Of a stretch of DNA of 64,000 bases, positions 33,811 through 46,369 are shown in pieces. Source of the stretch: Cunninghamia lanceolata (taxonomy: Eukaryota; Streptophyta; Pinopsida; Cupressales; Cupressaceae). A program made the translations under genes and the position numbers. Each line of letters opens with the position of its first letter. Positions within the stretch are counted from its first letter, which is position 1. The notes under the pieces were generated by a model. The model was given only the letters and a program-made list of their open reading frames with translations. It searched no databases and was not told the origin of the DNA. The stretch covers positions 16,048,001-16,112,000 of the forward strand of contig BSBN01001965.1 of the NCBI GenBank assembly GCA_027924645.1. Reading direction: 5' to 3'.

Positions 33811-36800
33811 TTCACAGTCAGGTCAGAATAGGAGTTATTCCAATGACAGACCAAATTACCCTGACAGAGGATACAACAATAACTTCAACAGTAATGCTGC
33901 AAATAACAATAATCCTCCTAGGCAGCCCAGAGTGTGGAACTCCAGGCCAAACAATGGTTCATTACCATCCCCCCTAGACAATCAACCTCCTGGTGAAGCC
34001 AAACAGACTACTAGAGTCAATCTTGCTGAGGCAGCCCTTACCAATTGGTGCAGGATTCACAACACCAATGCACATGCAGAATTAGATTGTCCACAATTTA
34101 GGATTGCTGCCAGCATCTTTCAGACTGAAGTGTCTAATACTTCTGGAAATCCACCTCAGGCAGAAGGAAATGAAATAGTTCCTTGTGGATATGACTTAGC
34201 TTTTGTGCTGGAAACATACACTAATCAGCCTCATCAGGATTATAATCAGACCTGTGAAGAATCTGCCTTAACCTTTGAAGCAAATTATGTCTTCCCTTTT
34301 GAGGATGAAAATGAACCTACAAGAGAGCATGAGGAAGTACATGCATACCAGCAGCAATACCCTGGTAAGCATAATTATAACCTGAGGAGTAATGCCAACA
34401 GACCTGCTGGTCCATTGACATCATCTCTACCTCCAAACAACTTCAACACACCTCTTGATCCTAAGGCTAGCAATAACCCTGGTTTCCCTAAGGTGAATGC
34501 TCAATACTTGTCTCCTCAAAACACAGTAACAAAAGTTGCAAATGCACCTCATGAGTCTGACAGGTTAGTCAGCTATTTGGCTGATGAAATGAAGAAAATC
34601 AAGATCAGCCTGTCCCTATCTGAGTTACTGAAAACTCCTGCCATCAAAAAGGCATTCATGAAGTCGCTGGATGATCCTGCTTCTAAAGAGGATAATCACC
34701 TTTCGAGTCAATCCAATAGCAGAGACCATACTGCTAAAGATAGCACTGTCAAGCCCAAAGTGTCAGCCACAGTCCAAGCTGCTGAAACCTCTCACATGAC
34801 CTTGTACAGAGATAAAACTGAATCACCACCGTTTCTCCTCACCATAAGAATGTTCAGTAAGAATTTGCACAACTGTTTAGTTGATTCAGGAGCCTCAACT
34901 AATGTTATGCCTTTGTCAATATGCAACGCATTAGGACTGCATCCTGCTAAATCATTAAAGAAGGTCACTCAACTGGACAAGACAGAAGTAAGTGTCGTAG
35001 GAGAACTCACTCATATTCACATGCAGCTAGCGTCTGATCCTAGGATCCAGTATTACATTGACATTCAGGTAGTTGACATACCTGATACATATGGGATGTT
35101 GCTTAGCCGGGACTGGTCTAAAACGCTTAACGGATACATGTCCACAGACTTCAGTCACATGTGGTTGCCATGGAAAGGTATACCTAATCAGATCAGGATT
35201 GATGCTGAGCCTAGGATGAAACATATGATCACCGAATATAACAGAACAAATGAGATCATGTATGTAAGCGTAGAACCTGGAGTTTATCACATCAGGCCGC
35301 AAACTGTCCAAATAGAAGAGGTCCTGATGTTTGATGTTCATCATCATCATGATGATGATTATCATGAGGATATGCCAGTCGTAGAACTTAATAATGATCC
35401 TGATAATGAGAATGAAATAGATCGCTTCAGGGATTTTCAGATGCATTTATCTACTCAGATAAAACGTTGTCAATTATTAAATATACCTGCTAATGATATT
35501 TTGATTGACGGATGGTGCAGACTACATGGCGAGGTACACTCGGAAAAGACTTGCGAACCATGCTTGGACATGATCATGCTGGAGCAGACGTATAGTGAAG
35601 CATCATCATCATATTCCGAGGTGAGTGCTACATCTGATGATGATGATGATACTAAGTTTTATTTGTCTTCTGCAGGAACAGAAGAGTCAACGGATCCTGA
35701 TGAGGATCATATCCAAAAAACAGAAGAGATCCTGGTGTCCAATCAGACAAATGATGCGAGAAAGGAAAAGATCACTCCTGGTAGTGATTGCTTCATGGAA
35801 CCGGATTACGAGTTGTCTGATGAGGATAAAGGCAGTGACCTGACGAAGTTCGAAGAATTTCTGGTCAAAGAAATAGAAAAAATGACACAACAGTGTAGAT
35901 CTCCCCAGGAGGTTTTAATCAAAAGTTGGTGTAGGCTGCATGAGGCGCCTCACTCAGAAACCACTTGCTCACTGTGCTTGCACATTTTGAAGAGGCATGC
36001 AGTTGTATGTGCTGAACATCATCCTCCTGCTAGGATTGAAGAGAAAACAGAAAATCCATCAGGCTCATCAGATAAAGGAAAGAAGAAGCTTGAAGATGAC
36101 ACACCTAAGTTAAGGTGGATATCAGGCGGAGCAGCAGCCAGAGCTGCAAAGAAAAAGGAAAGTTCCAATAAATGTCCTGCTGAAGATAAGCCTTGGATCC
36201 TGAGGTTTGATGGATCCAAATCCAAGCAAGGTTCTGGAGTAGGGATTGACCTTACTGATCCATCAGGGAAATCCCATTTAGCAGCTTACAGATTACAGTT
36301 CCCCTGCACTAATAATGTCACAGAGTATGAAGCTCTGATTCATGGACTGTTGTTTGCCCATAAGAAGAAGGTGAAGATCCTGCATGTCTTTGGAGATTCA
36401 GAACTAGTTGTAAGACAAGTAAGGGGAACTTACTCTTGTAACTACAGAAAGCTGTCAAATTACAGACATCGTGTGTGGGACCTGATTGAAGATTTTGATG
36501 CCTTCAACATCGTTCACGTGCCAAGAGAACAGAACCAAAGGGCAGATGCACTTGCTCAGGCCGCCAGTACGCTGGAACCACTGTCTATATCTGGTCTGAA
36601 GAGATTTGCAGTAGAATTGGTGTCAGTACCTTCGGTACCTGACAATGTGACTAATCTCCAAGTGTTTGATGATGATCAACACATCCTGGACTTCATATCA
36701 AACAGAGATGTATTTGAAGCTCAGATCATAGATGAAAATGGTATGGAGGATCATGTCTGGGAAGAAGATGAGATTTTAGAGTTGCCTGGCAACACAATTC

Positions 36801-39649
36801 CCAAAGGTATGATTGAATTAGAAAGAGCCTTTGATCTGGATAATATGCTCAAGCATAAGGATCTGCCTAAGGCAGATGGAGGTCAATATTCACAGGTGAA
36901 TATTGGACAAGCTGATAACAAGAAGAATGTCTTGTTGGGTAAGGTTTGTACACCTGAAGAGTTAGATGGAATAACTCAAGCCCTTAAGGATTATATACAT
37001 GTAATTGCATGGACTTATGACGAGCTGAAGACGTATGACACTTCTGTCATAACTCATACTATACCCCTCAAGCCAGATGCAAAACCTTTCAGACAGAAGC
37101 AGAGGCCAGTCAATGCTCTGCTTGAGCCCATCATCCTTGAGGAGGTCAAGAAATTGTTAAATGCCCGGATAATATTTCTGGTAAGGCACTCCACTTGGGT
37201 GGCAAATCTGGTACCAGTCAGGAAGAAAAATGGAGACATCAGATTGTGTGTGGATTTCAGGAACCTGAACAGAGCATCAGAAAAGGACAATTATCCTTTG
37301 CCCTCTTTGGATGAAGTTCTGCAGATGGTAAATGGAGCCAAGATGATGTCCTTCTTGGACGGTTTTTCAGGATACAACCAAGTGATGGTTGATAAAATTG
37401 ACAGATTAAAGACTGCCTTCACCACAAAATGGGGGATATTTGCATATAGACGTATGCCGTTTGGATTGATAAATGCTGGAGCTACATTCCAGCGAGCAAT
37501 GGACATAGCCTTCAGAGGCTTAATAGGAAAATGTATAGTCATCTACATGGATGACCTGACAGTGTTCTCCAAAGAAAGGGGAAATCATGTTGCTGACCTC
37601 AGAAGTGTGCTAAAGAAGTGTGAAGAATATGGAATATCTTTGAATCCCAAGAAGTGCATATTCGGGGTCACAACAGGAAAGTTACTAGGCCACCTGATCA
37701 CAGAAGATGGGATTATCATTGATCCTGACAGGGTGGAATCTATTATGAAATTACCACTTCCAGGAAGCAAAAAGGAGCTTAAATCTTATTTTGGTAAGAT
37801 AAATTTTGTGAGGAAGTTCATCACTGGCTTTGCTGAGATTGTCAGACCACTGAATGCCATGTTGAAAAAAGATGCACAAATTGACTGGACACCAGAAGCC
37901 AGAGCTGCTTTTGAAGATATAAAGAAGGCCATTTCAGATGCTCCTGTCCTCATTAGTCCAGATTATACAAAAGATTTCTACATCTACTCATTTGCTTCAG
38001 AACATACTTCTGCAGCAGTGTTAACTCAAAGAAATGAAGATAAAGAAGAGAAACCAATTGCCTTCATGAGCTGTCCTTTCAGGGATGCTGAGTTGAGATA
38101 TGTAGATGTTGAAAGACAGGCACTTGCATTAGTCAGAGCAGTAAAAAAGTTCAGACATTATATACTGAGGAGCAAAGTGATTGCTGTGGTACCAGATGCA
38201 GCAGTAAAGATGCTGCTGATGCAGAGTGAACCCGGTGAAAAGAGGGCCAAATGGATTACGGTACTACAAGAATATGACATGGAGATCACACCCATGAAGC
38301 TAGTAAGAGGACAGGCCCTGAGCCAGATGATATCTGAAACTGATCCAAACCTCATCAGTCAGCAGTATGTGATAGATGAGAAGGACAATAAAGAATGGTA
38401 TTCAGACATCAGGCACATCCTGATCACTGGAAGATGTCCTTTGAGGATGCAGGCTTCACAGAGAAGAGCCTTAAAGATGAGATCCCAGAAATATATGATG
38501 AAGGGAGGAGCCCTGTTTAAAAAGAATTATGAAGGGATATACCTGAGATGCTTAGAGAAACCAGAAGCCAATAAAGTCTTGACAGAGCTACATGACAAGT
38601 TCGGAACTGCCCACGGATCAGCGTTGGCCACAACACATGCAATCCTCAGAGCAGGATATTACTGGCCTACAATTTTTAAAGACACAGCTGATCATGTTAA
38701 ATGTTGTCATGTTTGCCAGGTTGCTGCCAACAGAGAAAAATATGCTGCACAACCATTGCAGCCAGTGATGGAAGAGCGCCCATTTGCACAATGGGGCATG
38801 GATTTCATAGGACCCATCAATCCTCCATCTTCTTCAGGCCAGAGGTATGTCCTAACAATTACTGATTATTGTACCAGATGGACTGAGGCTATCAGCAGCA
38901 AAACTTGTACTGCTGATGATGTCATTAAATTTCTGGAAAGCAACATTGTCACCAGGTATGGAACTCCTTATGCATTGGTAAGTGATAATGGTTCTGCCTT
39001 CATTTCCACTAAATTGTCAAGTTGGGCTTTTGATCATGGGATCATACTTAAGTTCTCATCCAATTACTATCCCCAGGGAAATGGATTAGCAGAATCCACC
39101 AATAAGAATTTACTGAGTATCATAAGAAAATTGATAGAGAAAAATCCCAGGGAATGGAATTCATTTCTGAAATATGCCTTATGGGTAGACAGAACTAGAA
39201 TGAAAATTGCATTAGGAAACTCACCTTTCCAGTTAGTATATGGGGTAGATCCTATCCTCCCTGTAAACTTGAAAATTCCTACTCTGCAGTTTTCCCAAGA
39301 CTATCTAGGCATAGATAATAAACAAGAAGTCAGGTTGCTTCAGTTGATGCATCTGGAAGAAAAAAGAAGCCAAGCAATTGACCAATTTGCAAAACATCAG
39401 GCTGTTGTCAAACGCTGGTTTGACAAGAGAGCCAGAATTAAAGCTTTCAGGATATCAGATTTAGTCCTGATGTGGGATAAAGCCCATGAAAGGAAAGGTG
39501 ATCATGGTAAGTTTGACAGACTATGGATAGGTCCCTTTCAGATTTCTAAAATTTTAGGAGACAGCACTTATAGGCTTAAGAACCTGACAGGTGAGGATGT
39601 CCCGTTGCCAGTCAATGGACAATTCCTCAAACATTATTTCCAGGCCTGA
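33811..39649 (+). CDS. Tat-like gypsy gag-pol polyprotein, 3' part (PR-aRNH-RT-RNH-INT)
   Basis: Continues the frame of 25511-26733. In order: a CHHC knuckle (WCRIHNTNAHAELDC, 34046-34090); aspartic protease (LVDSGASTNVMPL, about 34876); an acidic spacer with two more Cys-His modules (35513-35563 and 35927-35977); archaeal-type RNase H (RFDGSKSK about 36203, TEYEAL, GDSELV, RADALA: all four acidic residues); RT (LCVDFRNLN, MPFGLINAGATFQ, YMDD at 37543-37554); gypsy RNase H with its first catalytic Asp apparently replaced (YIYSFAS, about 37980); integrase with HHCC (38600-38720) and D, D, E (MDFIGP, SDNGSAF, GLAESTNK). It ends FLKHYFQA at TAA-type stop 39647-39649. There is no internal stop or frameshift. 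Placing aRNH before RT differs from the Tat order I know (RT-RNH-aRNH-INT). Confidence 0.9.
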
Positions 39650-40489
39650 GTGACTTCATGGCAGTCTTGTGTATCATATTGTATATTTGTATAGTTGTTT
39701 GTACAGTGTTTGCTTGTTGTTGTTGTTGTTTTGTTGGTTGGGACCTTGTTCTGGTAAGTCAGGATGATGCACTTCATCACCTAAGAAAATAACTAAATTG
39801 TTAGGATTCAAGTGATGAGATCAGATTTAGATATAGATTGTAATTCATTCTGATAAATACTCATGATCAGGTTTATGATGTCTTTTCATCAGGGTACTTT
39901 TTCTTGTCCAAAGTGAATCAAACACAATGAAACACCTAACAGCCTTGGGTTTGTTGAAGATATGAGTATAGGTGTTAAGTGAAAAATCTAAAGGGACTCC
40001 CTTGCTACCAATACAATCTCCAACCTAAAGCTGCAAGTGACTACACCTTGTACAAATGAGTATACATGATGATATCAAATTTAAATTTTTAAAGGAAAAT
40101 CAGAAACAAAATAAAATTAGGCCATCTAAGTAACTCTACCGGGGCTATGGACGCCTGCTGGCAGTGGGGCTCTACTTAGGGAGATTGTATAGATAACCTT
40201 GCCGGGGTTATAGACACCTGCTGGCAGCAAGGCTCTATCCAGGTTGGCTATGAGGGATGATCTCCAACTATGTAGTTTAACACCAGTTACTTATGTTTTC
40301 AACTTGCTTTCAAGATGAGGATAATTAATCATCTGCACACACCTGATCCTTTGTTAGCTTTATCACCATAATGAAATTTTATCATTCAAAGATCATGATG
40401 ATTTACTTAGATAGAATTAGAACACTATAGATGAATGTGATCACATCACTTGAATCATTTGAATTTTGTTGTTTTCTTTGGTGGCAAGT
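39650..40489 (+). other. 3' untranslated region of Tat-like element
   Basis: 840 bp between the pol stop and the 3' LTR, no coding signature. It contains a two-unit imperfect 63-bp repeat (from 40131 and 40194; shared CCGGGG, CCTGCTGGCAG and GGCTCTA). The expected polypurine tract at 40475-40489 is weak (GGTGGCAAG). Confidence 0.6.
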
Positions 40490-43400
40490 TGTTGTGTGGT
40501 TACACAACACGCCCCATTTTGACTTGGCAAAACAGGGACCCAGCTTTTGTTTTGGCTTGTGTTGTCTGTTTCTGGCGGTTTGGTAAAAATAAGTCAGGTG
40601 CATCATCATCATGAAGGTCAGGATGAGGTAGGTCATCATCATGAGGTTAGTTTTTCAAAGTTCATATTTTGTTTCTATGACTTCATGGTTAGAAAGAGCT
40701 TGAAATTCCATGCAGGTTTGCCTTTTACATCACCTGAAAATTCGTCCATATGAAGGAGTTAGGAGCAGTCAAAGTTTTGGTCAAACCTGATAATTGCTGT
40801 GTGAACATCATCATCATGATATTTGGAAAGCCCCCCGATAATATCCTGAGGTCGAAACATCCAGACGTCAAGTTTAAGTCGTAGTAGGTTCTCCCCGTCG
40901 GGCGGTCTTTTGTGTCGCCAAAGGTCATCATCATGATCTTACTCCATCACCTGATAAAAATCATGCAGTCCCGAAACATCCGGACGTCAATCTTAAATGC
41001 TAGTGTGTTTTACCCGTCAAGCGACCATCATGATATTCTAACATTGCGAGCATCATGATATTTAAAGTCACCCGATATTATAATATCATGCTGATATTAT
41101 AATATCACCTTACTTAGAGAAATCTGCCATCTGCATAATTTGCGCGCACGACCAACTCTTGGTGATCAACATCATCATGATATTTCGAGACCCGACATTT
41201 CCTAATATCCTCCTGACCTCCTTTTGCGTGATCATGATGATCACCTTATCTTTCGAAGCGGAGGGTGATTTTCATTTCTTAAGTCATGTTGAACATCATC
41301 ATCATGATCTTTCTCTACCCAACAGTTCGTAATATCATCCTGCCGACGAGTATAACCTTTTGCAAATATGATGATGACGATGACGTCATCATCACCTTCT
41401 CCTTCGGCAGGATATTTTCCAGGGTATGATCCATTTCGCCAATATGATGATGACGATGACGTCATCTTCGAGGATTAACACAAGCCCCGGATATCCTGAT
41501 GACGTCATCAGGACTTTCGGCAGGATCATATTTTTGATCACCCAGTGCGTATATGATGATGATGATGTTCATCATCCTAATCTTTCGAGCGGTTTGCCTT
41601 GGCCGAAAAGGGTCATGCTGCTTTCATCCTCCTGATCATCTTCCTTAGAGGGAACCCGATATTCCTTTTACCTCCTGTTCTTAACGAAGCATGACGGTGA
41701 CGTCATCCCTTTGCATTTTAACCAAGCCTGATGATGACGATGACGTCATCATGATTTTCCTCAGCGGCAGGATCATTTCCAAGACCTCCTGTTTGTCTTC
41801 ATCATGATGATGATGACGATGTCTTTCTTTCCCGAATGTGCAAAAACAAAACATCCTGATGTACTTTTCATCAGAGCATTAGGAAAGGAGGATCATCATA
41901 TTTTGTGATATCCTGCGGACAGACAGAAGGCATATAGTTGGTCATCATCATGATTTTTGGCGTCGGTATAACTGTTGCCGTCGGCCTAAGGTAAAATTGT
42001 CACCCTGATCATATGTAGTCACGCCGATGCAAATATGATGATGATGCAGAGCCGGATTCTAAGGATGACTGAAAGGCGATTATTTCTTTGTATAATCTGA
42101 GATCATCATCATCATATTTCGAACCCGATATACAAGATAATGGGCAAAAACATGAAGCGATAGAAATTTGAAAGCCCGACTGCTTGATGTTTGGTCAACG
42201 ATGGTTGACCCGGTTGTTTTCATGCTGTTGATGCATTTAGTGCATATTTTTCACAGGTAGAGCCTGATTGCCTTTAGCTGCACATGGGGAGGTATGTTTA
42301 ATAAAGTGTTTACTTCCTGTTGTTTATCATGATGATGATGAACCTAATGTTTGTCTGTTTACTTGCAGGAAATCATCATGATGCTGCTGAAGCTGAACAT
42401 TGAAATCATCATGATGCTGCTGAAGCTGAACATTGAAATCATGATGTGCTGCTGAAGCTGAGCGTTGAGATCATGATGATGCTGCTGAAGCTGAGCATTA
42501 CAAAGTTGCGCATGGAGGCAACATGGGCCAGACATGAGGAGGATATTGTCAAATATGCTGTTCGCCAGCTGGAGGCCGAATCAAGTTGAAGATGCTAGAA
42601 TATTCTGTGCCAGCTGTACATTTGCTAACTGACGAAGCATGTGCTTTTCATCTGGGCCGTTGTTTGTTATGAGAGGATCCTGATCCTTGGATCATTGTAA
42701 CCGTTTTCTGGCAGTTGCTCTATATAACATCCAGAGCCTATCATTAAAAAGGAGGAATACATTAGAATACACAGACGCATCTGGCGCAAAGAGTCAATTA
42801 CTGTAGAATAAGTTAGGAGATCGGATTACTGAGACTAATGAGGATAGAATTGTTGAAATGTCAAGGTTCTTTCTTCAGATCACTGTAAATGTACCTGTTC
42901 TTGAGCATACTGAATGAATATGAAGTTCCAGATTACATCCTGATTGTAAATTTTACGTAATCTTCTGTTGATTTCTGGATATGTACTGGTGAATGCTGTG
43001 TTCAACTGGAAGCGCTTTCATTTCATTACATGTTGTTGTCAACTTTCCTTTGAAGCTTTGCACTAGATCATGCGGATTTGTGGAATGTCCTGGTGAAGTA
43101 TGATTTCTAGTTTTCCTTCTTTTTCATTGCAAGTATGGGAGCTTGTATGTGAATCAATGATCTAAGTCCAGTAATTTTAGGAATCTCACTCTCTAACCCT
43201 TTTCCTTTTTTCAATTTCATTAATTCATCACCATAACTGCAAATCATGATAAATAACAAGCAGAAACAGTGAAATATGCTGAAATCTCGTAGGTAATTGA
43301 AGATCCTTAGCATATTTGGTTAAATGCATGTAGTATTGAAAATATCATGCAAAGAATCATAAATAATGGTAGAAATCATGCAAATATCAGCCTGTATGCA

Positions 43401-43695
43401 CATTATTTGACTAAATTTACAGTGCAGAGATAGCATTGTTGGAGACTTATGCAGAGCGAACATCCAGAGCAGGATATTTGAAGATGATGATGATGAACAG
43501 TGCAGAAACACGTAAGGCCCCTGAATGGAAAACAGCAACACACATCAACCACTGAGTAACGTCAGTAGATTAAGACCTAATCAACGGAGACTTGGGATCA
43601 TGAATTCTTTGAATTCATCGTATCTTTCAAGATGAGTAAAGGTTGTTGTGTAACTTTTATTCTATGTTTGCGAATGACTAACATCATGACCAACA
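40490..43695 (+). repeat. 3' LTR of Tat-like gypsy element
   Basis: 3206 bp, collinear with the 5' LTR at a constant offset of 18641, with a few substitutions and no length change. All five TGACGTCA sites, the palindrome pair and the 33-bp repeats are retained (for example TGACGTCA at 41381-41388). Confidence 0.95.
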
Positions 43696-44723
43696 TTTGA
43701 TAAAGTTTAGAGCATTTTATAGAAGAATTTGTGAAACTACCTAGTGAAACCCTGTTATGAGGGTTTGAAGACATAAAATGACTTTCTAAGCCTTTTCACC
43801 TAGTAGACCTTAAACAAACTTGGTAGACTGACATGTCAAGAGTAAGTATTATGTGTTTATGAGTTTTACAGGGGTAGGGAAGTCAATTTTAGAGCATTTT
43901 AGGTGATGCCTTTGGTTTGCAGAGCCTTTTGCTTTGAGCACATTAAAGGTATAGAGGTTGGGTTTGATGAAAAAATAGTTGAAGGATCATTCCAAATGGT
44001 AGAATAAGCATGTGCAAGCCCAATATGATGTGACTAAGCCATTGGTAGAGTGGAACCAAGTGTGGAAGGTATATTTTCAACAAACCCTCATTGAAACTAG
44101 CCTAGAAAAGGCATAAAGCAAGGGTTTGGTGGTTTGGGATTTAAATGAGCATTCTAGCTCCTAAAACTTGTTGAATCAGAGATTTTGGAGGTTTTTCAAG
44201 GACTGTCCATAGGAATTTTGGGTTGGAAAGAAGTTTGATGTGCACTTGCTTTGGAAAATAGGGCTAATTGCCTCTTTGTAGCAGCAGAATAGTCATATTT
44301 AGGAGGATACTTTCCAAAGGAGCCATAGTTGGTTTCAAGATATGTTGAATAATTCCTTAATGAGTATTTGAAAAGCTATTTCTTTTGTGGGTTTGGGTTT
44401 TCTTTTGAAAGATATGCCTAATTTTCATCATTTTGAGGGTTACTCGCTTTTGGTGCAGCAGCAACAGTGAATTGTTGAGTAGGTTGGTCTGAAACAACCT
44501 TACCCAAGTTTTTGATATGTCAAATAAGAGCATAAATGGTACTCAAAAAGGTGGATAAGTTGTGGGTTTGAGGTAGTTTTTGAAAGTTATGTTGAAAAGA
44601 CCCCTTTTGGAGGGCTAGTAGGCATAAATGAGCCATTGAAAGACACTTAATGTTCATAAACCTTTGAGGCTTGCTAGTTGGTTTGTGTGAGAGTTAGTGA
44701 TCAATATACCTTGTTTGACATCA
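43696..44723 (+). repeat. 3' LTR of old gypsy element, right part
   Basis: Starts with the duplicated TTTGA (43696-43700), then continues the LTR to ...TTTGACATCA at 44723. It matches the 5' LTR from about 17925 to 18945. Confidence 0.9.
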
Positions 44724-44728
44724 GATTC

Positions 44729-46360
44729 AGAAAATCATAAGGAGAACTGGTGTTGGTGTTGACATTGATATCAATATTTTGAACTAAATCTTCACGTTCT
44801 AACACCTATAGCTGCTAAACCATTAGGAATTTGAAGATGATGTGAACTAGTGATTTGTGAGATTTTGTTTGTAGAATCTAAATATATATATTTTTTAAAA
44901 TTTAGAGTTAAATTGTAATTTTTTTGCAGCTCCTTTGATAACTAGTTTTTAATAGTAAACAACATTTTGTAAAGTAATGTGTATTCCTTAGCACATAACT
45001 CTTTTTCTACAAAGGATAAAATTCTTATTCTTTTTAATTTAGATTGGTAACACAGATATATAGTGTATGCATTTGGTTTCCTAATCTCTTGTTGAATATA
45101 TATTTTTTAAGTAATTTTTGAAGTCAAACCAATTATAATTTAGACATAGGTGTATTCTATAAAACATAACTTTTTCTATATGTATCGAAATTCATTTTTT
45201 CTTCTTTTGTTGAAACAAGGACATCAATACCTACTACATAGATATTTTTTAGAATTTTTTTTCAGTAATTTATTAAATTTCCATGCGTGTAGAATAGAGA
45301 ACTTGATGTTCGGTGAAAAACATACATTCACAAGAAATAAAAAATAAACATAATAATCAAATTAAATATATTTAAAATTATATTTTTTGGGAATCTTATA
45401 ATAAGGACTACATACTTACAAAGCATAAATTTTAAATGAAATCATTTGATCCCTCAAAAGATAAATCAAAATTAGTTTTTTATCAGCATTTTGATAGGTG
45501 TAGAGGAGACTCCATTATAGGTATGGTTTAAAACTAGCGGGGTTCTATCCAAGGTAGTTTGAATATAAGGGGGTTTGATCAAACCCTCTTCAATTAAAAT
45601 CCTTTAAATGGAACATTTCAAGGCTTAAATCATTATATTTTCTAAAAATATGTGATTTCAACTAAAATCAGGATGTCCCATAAAGTGTAACCCATTATTG
45701 TGGCAGCTCAGCTCACTCTGGAGATTCACTCTCAACACAGATTACCCACAATCTAAGAGTGTTTCCATGTTGCAATAGGATTGTAAAGTTTTCCTTTACT
45801 AAGGGTGCAATCATGATTGCCAACAGATCTGAGCACCAACTCAATCCACAGAAGGCACCAACCTTACTAATTTTTTACACTTTGATGTATGCAGCCATTT
45901 GGTTCTTCATCAACCTCAATTGCACCTTTTAATTCAATCTCTTCTCTCACTCTGCTCACCCAGATTTTCTCTACACCTCAATTCTACTAATTCCTGCATC
46001 AATTCATCTCTATAATAATGTAACATTATTTTGTATCCAGTCGCTTATTTTTATATGCAAATAACTCTGCATATACTCACCATTTGCATGTGCACACTGT
46101 ACTTCTAATTTTTGCATGATTAGAAAACTTCACTTAAACTTTTCCATCTATATGCTTGCACTCTAGTTGTGTGCATCTAAACACTTCAATTGTTTACATA
46201 AAAAACACTCCTGATTTGCATACTTAGCCATTCAGTCATCTTCAGTACTGTATCCATGCATTCACTATTATCCATGTTGATTCTGTATCCTAAAATCATG
46301 CCACAAAATATAGTTGTTTGTACTCTTCTATTGTTGGCTTTATCATTTCTTGATTTTTGG
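44729..46360. other. Unassigned AT-rich DNA
   Basis: No domain, PBS or second LTR copy seen. About 44880-45480 is strongly AT-rich with no structure I can name. Confidence 0.4.
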
Positions 46361-46369
46361 CTCTCGGCC

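Larger units (their letters stand above)
21849..43695 (+). mobile_element. Young Ty3/gypsy element, Tat-like with aRNH, interrupted by copia
   Basis: Two LTRs of identical length (3206 bp), TGTTGTGTGG...GACCAACA, are flanked by the 5-bp duplication TTTGA. By eye they differ at only about 15-20 positions, so the insertion is recent relative to its neighbours. The internal region holds a PBS, a 0.5-kb leader, one continuous gag-protease-aRNH-RT-RNase H-integrase frame and a 0.84-kb 3' untranslated part. A minus-strand copia element (26734-33717) interrupts the frame. The element's own length without the copia and the 93-bp duplication is about 14.8 kb. The archaeal-type RNase H suggests relation to the plant Tat group; its position before RT is unusual. 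Confidence 0.9.
17432..44723 (+). mobile_element. Old Ty3/gypsy element (gag-PR only), split by a younger gypsy element
   Basis: Two ~1.5-kb LTRs (17432-18945; 21356-21848 joined to 43701-44723) start TGGT and end CATCA. The flanks are GATTA (17427-17431) and GATTC (44724-44728), a target duplication with one difference. The internal region carries a PBS variant and a gag-protease frame but no RT, RNase H or integrase. The 3' LTR is interrupted by the 21.8-kb insertion at 21849-43695; removing it with one TTTGA gives an LTR of 1516 bp against 1514 bp for the 5' copy. Confidence 0.85.

Noticed and set aside
36019..36225. Minus-strand frames opposite gypsy pol and plus-strand frames opposite the copia frame (for example 31878-32267)
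   Set aside because: Shadows of the real polyprotein frames on the other strand.
44729..46360. Possible host gene or LTR in the AT-rich stretch right of the gypsy nest
   Set aside because: The short frames have no domain, and no duplicated LTR or PBS could be found by eye.
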